64,000 nucleotides of DNA, from positions 8,148,953 through 8,212,952 of the forward strand of contig NC_088324.1 in the NCBI RefSeq assembly GCF_910592395.1. Reading direction: 5' to 3'. The translations under genes and the position numbers were made by a program. This DNA comes from Lineus longissimus. Its lineage: Eukaryota > Nemertea > Pilidiophora > Heteronemertea > Lineidae. The notes under the pieces were generated by a model that saw only the letters and a program-made list of their open reading frames with translations, did no database searches and was not told the DNA's origin. Positions within the stretch are counted from its first letter, which is position 1; each line of letters starts with the position of its first letter. This document shows, in pieces, positions 57,449 to 64,000 of the stretch.

Positions 57449-60400
57449 GTAAGACCAATTCCACTCTAACTTTCACCGATTTGTATTCATTTTTGCTAGA
57501 ATTACTGCATCATTTGAGCTTCTAGAGTTTTCCATTTTTCATTCGATTTCCTGCTTTTTAAATTGTTTCAACAAATACAACATGCATTTTCATTTTAGCA
57601 ATCATTTTCACCACTTATAATTTCCTGTTAGCACTTATTTCTTTTCCCGATTCCTACTTACCTCATCTCTTATTTTATTACCCCTTCTCTAGCACATCAT
57701 CAGTAGCCTACCTCCCATTTTATTTCCCCCTCTCCATCCCTTTCTGTTACAGAGGTTGCAGCTGGAGATCAGGAGTATGAATATGATTACAAAGACTACG
57801 ACTACGCCGACCAGGGGGAGGGCGGTATTGACTTTTCAGGCCCTGGTGACGCCCTTGGTATCTTTGGTGAGTCCCTCCGTCGATGTCAACACACCATATT
57901 GTCGGTACTCACTGTCACCTTGGTCGTTTTGTAATGTTTTGTGAAATACTCCTTGTACTCCCAAACAGAAACTAAAAGGATGACACAACGTTAATGGAAT
58001 CTTTATAAGGGTAACATGAGATTTATGGAACCTTGTTAAAGGATAACACATAGTCAATGAAACCTTTAAGGGTGACTGAAGGTTAATGGTACCTTAAAGG
58101 GTAAAACAAGGTCAAGAGTAACTTAAAGAGAAAACTGATTAGAAATGAAGGCACCCATGGCCATGAGGTTTGTAAATTTTCAAAAGACTTTATCATGTCA
58201 ACACTCATTAAGATAGGATGAAATTAACACGGATACCATAATTTTCTTAAATATTTTATACCATTGCTGTCATTTGCGTTGCTGCAATGTATTTGATTCT
58301 TGCTACATCTCTTGGGAATATCGTCATTTACTGACAGGCTCATCAGAACCATGAATTTAAATGAAACTGGGGACTTTAAATATTGATTGCAAGCTCCGGT
58401 GTGATTTGACCCAATAATCGAATGGTAAAAGACGAGTTTTAGGAGATTTTTATGCTGTAGTCGTATTATATCTGTGGTGGTATTGGTTCATGGTGGCGCA
58501 CTTTCCGACTTCATGGTTTTCCGCTCCTAAACTTTGCCCGAAAGCTTGTTGGTATCTGAAAGCTTTGAGGTCAAGATGGGAGAAATGGTGTAATTTCCAT
58601 GTAACATTAATTCATCTGAAATGGTCCGTGTCTAGCATTTATCATTGGTTTCTTCTGTGGAGCTGTTAATTTCATCAAAATAGCAAGCTTGGGTTCCTTT
58701 TGGTCTTAGTTCTGCTGCACTAGCTGGCTCCTCATTCAGCAACTTCAAATCACCGATGCGATTTCATTGAATATGGAACCATCCCTATGTTGTTATTCAT
58801 TGAGGTGTTCCATGACAGGCAAGTAGCTAGCTCTCCAACCCGATCAGCGCCACTGTCAAAGGCAGTTATCCTCCGGCAAATGATGATCACGAGGCCGCAA
58901 GAGTGGAACCATTGAAGTGATGCCTTTCAAAGGACCCCCCATTGTTGGCAACCAGTGCTATTCACCACCCATTAGCACTGCTTAGCATTGAGTCGCCATT
59001 AGCATTGCCGTCAGCCTTCTCGAAGTAACAATCTGGCTACAGTGCCATTAGCTTCTTGGCGTTTACCATTGCTTTGATCATGGCAAATCATAAAACAGAC
59101 AAAAGAGGATTCAGTTACCTGTGATAGAGAAAATAAATCCATCTCCCCCAAACAAAAGTGGATTCTATTCCTCCATTCTGTTGACAAAAATAGATCATGC
59201 TTTCATCATCAACCAAGTTTTGCCAAATCACCAATTCGTTTCAGCATGTTACAGATAAGGTAATATGTTACAATTATAGCCCTGGTGCAATTATTCAATA
59301 GCGTCTGCATGCTTTAGTGAGTACTGCCACCTGTTGTCTACACTGTTCGGGCTATAATTGTACAATTTACCTTACAAATTCCCAATGTACTCGAGAGTTA
59401 AACAAACTCAAAAATTCTCTTTCCCCTCTGGCTGCTGTATTCTTTCATATTGATCTCTCCTGATAATTTGAAGAAATGAGTGTTTTATAGTGCGTCTCAT
59501 GTAACCGGATGTTTTACAATACATTTGGGTACCTTTAATATCATTTTGGAGACAGTAATAGGCACTACAAACCAATAATATGTCAGGGACAGTCCTTAAT
59601 TCTCGCCCATTGACAGGAAATTGGGTGATAAAATGTTCACACTAGCAGGCTGATTTATAACCAATCATTATTTTACAACTCAGCGTCAGAAGAACACACA
59701 ACCTTGCCTCCAGGGGCTGAGATCTAGTAACAAGGTTGAACTCTTGTCGAAAAAAACCTCTGTACCCTTCAAATCTGTTTCTTTCGAAATGTAGGTGAGG
59801 TGGCTGGTTTGAGGCATAAGTGATGTTAACCATAACAACAACACTGCAGGTCAACACCTGACATTTTTGTAACAAACCTAGATTGGCTCATTCCGATTTC
59901 ACCAGTACCTTAACTCTGTTCATCAATCGTATCCTGCTTACACCTGTTACAAGTATCAGTTGGATAGGTCTGGAGTTCACCCAAGTCTCCGAAGGCATAA
60001 TTAGTAAGAATTGGTTTTGTGGATTTGGTTAGCGGAGACGCTGGGCTACCACGAGGGGAATTATACAGTGAGAAAGGTTAAGAGTTTCTATTTGGGTTAA
60101 CCCTATCACGGCTAAATTGAGATAATCAGATTTCGAAAGGCAGACGTATTTCTTGCAAAGCCATGACGATATCAACAAGAATATAGGTAGACATGTTAAC
60201 ACTTGTATTAACGGAGAGAAAAAAGGCAGGAGTATCTTCAAAAGCTTTAGAAAAAATAATTTGCGTTGGTGGGCCCAGCTTTTCCAATACCAATGATTTG
60301 AATTTAATGAGAGAAATCAATGAGATCTATTGGGGTAGTTTTCTGTGGTGAATGAACCCAAGTCTGATGCTTTTTTCCCAACCTTTCACTCCATGACTTG

Positions 60401-60550
60401 TTGTTTCAGATGGCGGAAGCTGCCCCAGGGACAACGAGAAAGCGCTGCAGAGGAACTGCATGAAGAAATGCACGACAGACCAGGAATGTCGCGGCAAGAG
60501 GAAGAAATGTGTATGTGATGGCGTTTGTGGACGAAGCTGTGTCAACCCAG
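57376..60550 (+). CDS. Secreted protein with WAP-like eight-cysteine domain (5' part, runs off the window)
   Basis: Three exons (57376-57448, 57753-57866, 60410-60550), all GT-AG and all joined in phase 1, encode 109 residues so far. Residues 1-22 form a signal peptide (MKKMLTTVFLIALVHLAFVF-GQ). Residues 25-62 are acidic and Tyr/Gly-rich (EYEYDYKDYDYADQGEGG), perhaps sulphated tyrosines. Residues 63-109 hold eight cysteines in the order C-x11-C-x3-C-x5-C-x6-C-x1-C-x3-C-x3-C, which fits a WAP-like four-disulphide core; the human WFDC domains are the nearest well-known example. Phase-1 exons are usual for extracellular modules. There is no stop; further exons should lie to the right of, or late in, the window. 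Function (protease inhibition or matrix) is not known. Confidence 0.85.
57753..57866 (+). CDS. WAP-like gene, exon 2 (acidic tyrosine-rich linker)
   Basis: Acceptor tttctgttacag, donor tctttg/gtgagt. Encodes VAAGDQEYEYDYKDYDYADQ, then GEGGIDFSGPGDALGIF. Low complexity, phase 1 at both ends. Confidence 0.82.
57985..58130. repeat. About 37-bp tandem repeat in intron 2 of the WAP-like gene
   Basis: Four units of the type gttaatggaaycttt-aaggg-taacac recur near 57990, 58023, 58055 and 58085. Units are diverged. Confidence 0.7.
58150..60405 (+). other. Intron 2 of the WAP-like gene, remainder
   Basis: No exon seen in this part of the intron. It contains the small inverted repeat at 59255-59375. 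Confidence 0.55.
59255..59375. repeat. 121-bp element with about 28-bp terminal inverted repeats
   Basis: ataaggtaatatgttacaat(tatagccc) and gggctataattgtacaattt(accttac) are inverted with about three mismatches. A similar arm occurs alone at 6471-6497, which hints at a dispersed MITE-like family. Confidence 0.7.
60410..60550 (+). CDS. WAP-like gene, exon 3 (eight-cysteine domain)
   Basis: Acceptor ttgttttcag, donor aacccag/gtacgc. Encodes the whole eight-cysteine unit from GGSCPRDNEKALQRNC to CDGVCGRSCVNP as a single phase 1-1 module. Confidence 0.88.
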
Positions 60551-60559
60551 GTACGCAGA

Positions 60560-63500
60560 TATTTTTTGCTTGATGTATCTCTGTCTTCTCAAGTTTCTTT
60601 CAGATGAAAATGTTTCAGCTGAGTTTGAGGCCTTGTAGCCTCTAGTTGACTGGGTTACAGTCATTGAACTGGTCGAGTTTTGAAATAGGAACAAGCTGAA
60701 ATTAAAGTTTATAACAAAAGTGATGAAAAACTCATGAACAAGATGAACTGAATCTTACTGAACAAGAGGCCACTGGGCCTGCAACTCAGCTGATACGTTT
60801 TTATACCTGCAAATGAGTGTTTTTCTTTCATTAGCGTGTCATCATCATTTACACCAGTCAATTAGCTCGGTTTGTTGTCCTCCTATCTCCCACTCCCTAC
60901 AGCCTGGCGTGCATGTCAACACAAGATAAGAGACTCCCTGAAAGATTTACGCCCGCCCAAGTGGGTAAGAGAAAAATCAATCCTCAGCCGATTCATACAC
61001 CAAGAACGGTTTAGTGAATCTTCAGTTTTTTGTTCAATCCTCGCCAAAGAATTGATTTTTTCACGCTCCTTTATCACGAGACGTACAGAGGATAATTGGT
61101 TGATTTAAACCTCAATCTCACGGAGGCTTCCCCCTAAGTTGATTGTCTGCTCCGCTTTAAAGAAGAAATTGACTTGGCGTTTTCTTATCCTACTTCATTT
61201 ATTTAAATTAACAACTGCGAGGGCAATTTTGCAGTTTTCGACTTTCACACAAATTTGAAAATTCGCCTCTAAAGACTGGAAGTGATGTTCTTAAATAGGT
61301 CCTTTCGAAGTGTGCTTAATAGCGTCTTGAGTAAATTTGAATATATTGTAGGCTGGAAATGGTAAACTAGGTTATTATATGTTTTTTGGTTGAGAAAATT
61401 TGATAGGAATGATTTTCTCTACTTAACCTACACTTATCTTACCAACCAAATCCAAAATGTTGCCTCTCTGATATCTTGCCTGATTCTTCCTCCACTCAGC
61501 TCTTATCGAAATCGTCAACGACGTCAACCAAGCACGCAACTTTCTCATAAAAGACATAAAAATCTCTTGCAATTTCCTCAACAATTTCCCATCCATGCCA
61601 ACATACACCTTTACACTATTTATACGATGGCGTGCAGTGAGCCATTTCCTCGTAGAAATGTCTTCTAGTTTTCCTACAGCTAAGACTAAAGCTTACATTG
61701 TGACTGTAGCTCGAACTCGAGCCAATAATGGGATATCTGGCCCGAAGTCTCACAGATAAGATTCTGTACTAATATCTCCTTACTGCTGGAGTGATTATGG
61801 TAATCGGGTCTCGCATGAATCAAACAAATGTGACAGCCAACTGCGGAAGAAACATGCCCAAGCTAGAGTCGCACAAATTACCGCTTACATCTAGAGTGAC
61901 TTGCGGAAATATGGCGGAAAAAAGCCAAAGAACTTCTTGTGGCAGTTTCTCAAGACAGCATCCCTCCAGTTTAGATATATCAAAACTTATAAATTCTTCA
62001 CACAGTTTTATACAATATGCAGTTTGCAAATCTTCAAGTTAGATACCACCGATTTTTGATATCACAAACATCAAGTCTAGCCTATACTTGTATAGATATA
62101 TAATGCAAGTAATTCTTTGTCAAACCTAAAAAAACATGCAAGTTCACCATCTTCAGGAGAGCTAGCCACGAGCAGCTTGCTTATTAGCGGCTGTTTCTAG
62201 CAAAGTGGCGCTTAAAGCCACTCAGAGAAAGCCACAGTGCATCCAGACAGATCTGATTTCATCCCCATATAAAACATGGATCCGATCACGAGGTCAAGGT
62301 CGGAATAAATCACAGCTTAAGGGGAGTGTCGTACAAGAAATCACTTATTCCGATACTGACAAATCCTAAGATTTAGTTTGACTTGGCATGCTCAAGGGCT
62401 GTCCAGTCCTTAGTGTTTGGAGAAAGTCTCAACATGGCTAACACTGAGTTTTCTCAGTTTTATGACAGAAGACGCATCATTTCCGATGGTCTTTGCCGAT
62501 AAGGTTTGACGTTGCATTTTATTTGGAATGATCTTGTCAACTTTTCATAGTTTTTTATAGTGAAAGCAGTGGTTTAGCTGTTGATCAGTATGAAAGCATT
62601 GCACATATCACTAACATTTTATCATTTGATGCCATTTTCAAAAACATTGACACCATTCAAAAACGCGCAATTTATATTCACTAATGGTAATCAACACCCA
62701 CGGATGGTTTTGGTCAATCAACATTATAAAGCACAAGTTATATTTGCTGATGGTAATTCCAGTCACACCCGTGGTTGGTGTTGGTCATATAGGATGGAAA
62801 ACACAAAAAATAACCAATAATTGACAAGATTGTTAGAGTTGTGAAGCTTTTATGAGACATTTTTGAACGAGTGTCCTCTCACAACATGAATTTTTGCTCC
62901 ATATTGACATTATTTGATAAATGGTGTTTCCCGGCTTAACCGAGTCACTGAACATACACATTACTCTTCAAAAGAGCAGACAACCTCATTAGTATTCAAG
63001 TTCGTTTGCATATGCATGAATAACTGATGAATAGTCATAGAATGTGCTCTTCATTTTGGGCCAGGTTATTCGGTGTACCACCCAAGTGATATTCAACATT
63101 ATACAACATAAAACGCCAAGCCCTAGTTGGGGGACATAATTCAGGGTTTTTTTCTTCTCTTTCAAAATTAGATCAAACCTATTACACTATCTCGCATGAA
63201 ATAGATCTCTAAACAGCTGAAGATGAAACCTTTTAGTTTCATAAGGCGAATGCAGCCTAGAGACGGCCGGTCTGAAATTGCAACACTAACTCAAGCGTCC
63301 TCCATGTACAAACTGAATGATAACATGGCTTCGACCAACGTATGTATTGATTAAATGTTTACGTCAAGGACCATCTTTCAAATACTGCACTCGCGGAAAC
63401 TGGTAGCCATCTTAAATACATAACTTAGAGCATGATTCCCTAGCGTCAGATTGGAGGCTGATTTATGTGGCTTCATGACTTGTTAGGCTAATGAAGTAGA

Positions 63501-64000
63501 CTATGTATGTACTTTTCAATTCAAAGGAAAATTGGTAAAATTGTCACTGACATTTTTGAAATTAGTGAAAATTTCATTGAAATTAAGTTCACAGCATCAG
63601 AAAACCGGTAAAATTCACATTGAAATTGACTTAAAATCAGAACATTATGAAAAAATTGCCCTTGTGCTCCAAAGATATGTTGCAGTTGTGCCTATATGTC
63701 AACTTGGATGTGATACTGATGGACCACTAGTATCACAGCTAACATAGACAGCATCAGTCTAATGGACCAGCACAGCCAGAGTTAGCAAGAGCTATCCCGG
63801 CAGTCCGCGCCACTCCGCCCACTTGCCATGCTTCATTCAGTTACCGCTGAGTCGATGCAGTTACTGAATCTGGCATAACCGATGAATCAATACGGAATCC
63901 GACTGTCATCTGCGGATCAAACGATAGAATCACGCCGTCCATTTTAGAATAACATCACGATGGATGCGCAATTGAAAACCTGAGATTTCGCAAACATGCG
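60560..64000. other. No further exon recognised; probably intron 3 of the WAP-like gene
   Basis: A pyrimidine-rich acceptor-like site at 60890-60901 leads into a frame without cysteines that I do not accept. A 70-bp duplication lies at 62665-62790. The rest shows no gene or repeat. Confidence 0.45.
62665..62790. repeat. About 70-bp diverged tandem duplication
   Basis: atttatattcactaatggta and gttatatttgctgatggtaa start two units that both continue with cacccacgg or cacccgtgg, then tggttttggtcaat or tggtgttggtcata. Confidence 0.7.

Noticed and set aside
60890-61108. Fourth exon of the WAP-like gene
   Set aside because: There is an acceptor-like site, but the frame has almost no cysteine, no domain and no good donor.
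62581-62820. 79-codon frame with an internal repeat
   Set aside because: The repeated peptide reflects a 70-bp DNA duplication; no splice sites or homology support it.

Overview
The window is animal (metazoan) nuclear DNA. Its genes are split by spliceosomal introns with GT-AG borders, 3' ends carry AATAAA signals, there is a 5'-truncated CR1/L2-like LINE and several tRNA-derived SINEs, and no bacterial-style operons are seen. A SET histone-chaperone gene, a secreted protein with a WAP-like eight-cysteine exon, and many fold-back repeats and minisatellites suggest a marine invertebrate, perhaps a deuterostome such as a hemichordate, echinoderm or lancelet. The species cannot be fixed from the sequence alone. 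Most long uninterrupted reading frames here are tandem repeats or chance; the real coding sequence is in short exons.

Layout. Bases 1-18,400 hold no exon I can support. They contain a 17-bp palindromic minisatellite (165-655), four older tandem duplications, three SINE-like elements and three copies of a Tc1/mariner-like MITE. Bases 18,476-20,545 carry the last two coding exons of an unidentified acidic protein (+), followed by a 3' UTR ending near 21,845; a LINE fragment lies in the intron. A cluster of five CRE-type sites lies at 22,944-23,125. Bases 27,600-32,120 are the complete SET gene (+, seven coding exons, about 272 aa), fronted by a promoter that is duplicated in inverted orientation and carries E2F-like sites.

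Bases 36,000-42,420 are rich in repeats: a 12-bp and a 36-bp minisatellite, an 87-bp-arm palindrome, a 3.4-kb array of a 43-bp satellite with higher-order structure, and a 95-bp satellite directly after it. These two satellites may lie inside one intron of a weakly supported transcript (37,583-42,734). A 132-bp satellite fills 48,337-49,862. Bases 51,242-53,976 (-) hold the last six exons of an unidentified, probably nuclear protein, one of whose introns appears to be of the GC-AG type. Bases 57,376-60,550 (+) hold the first three coding exons of a secreted WAP-like protein that runs off the right edge. The 3.4 kb between these two divergent genes is packed with inverted repeats and holds a repeated element that looks like structured RNA.

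The recognised genes do not form one pathway. What links the window is the repeat biology: one MITE family is seen nine times, with copies inside introns of all three well-supported multi-exon genes that are complete at their 3' ends; there are several independent satellites; and there is an unusual density of perfect or near-perfect inverted repeats.
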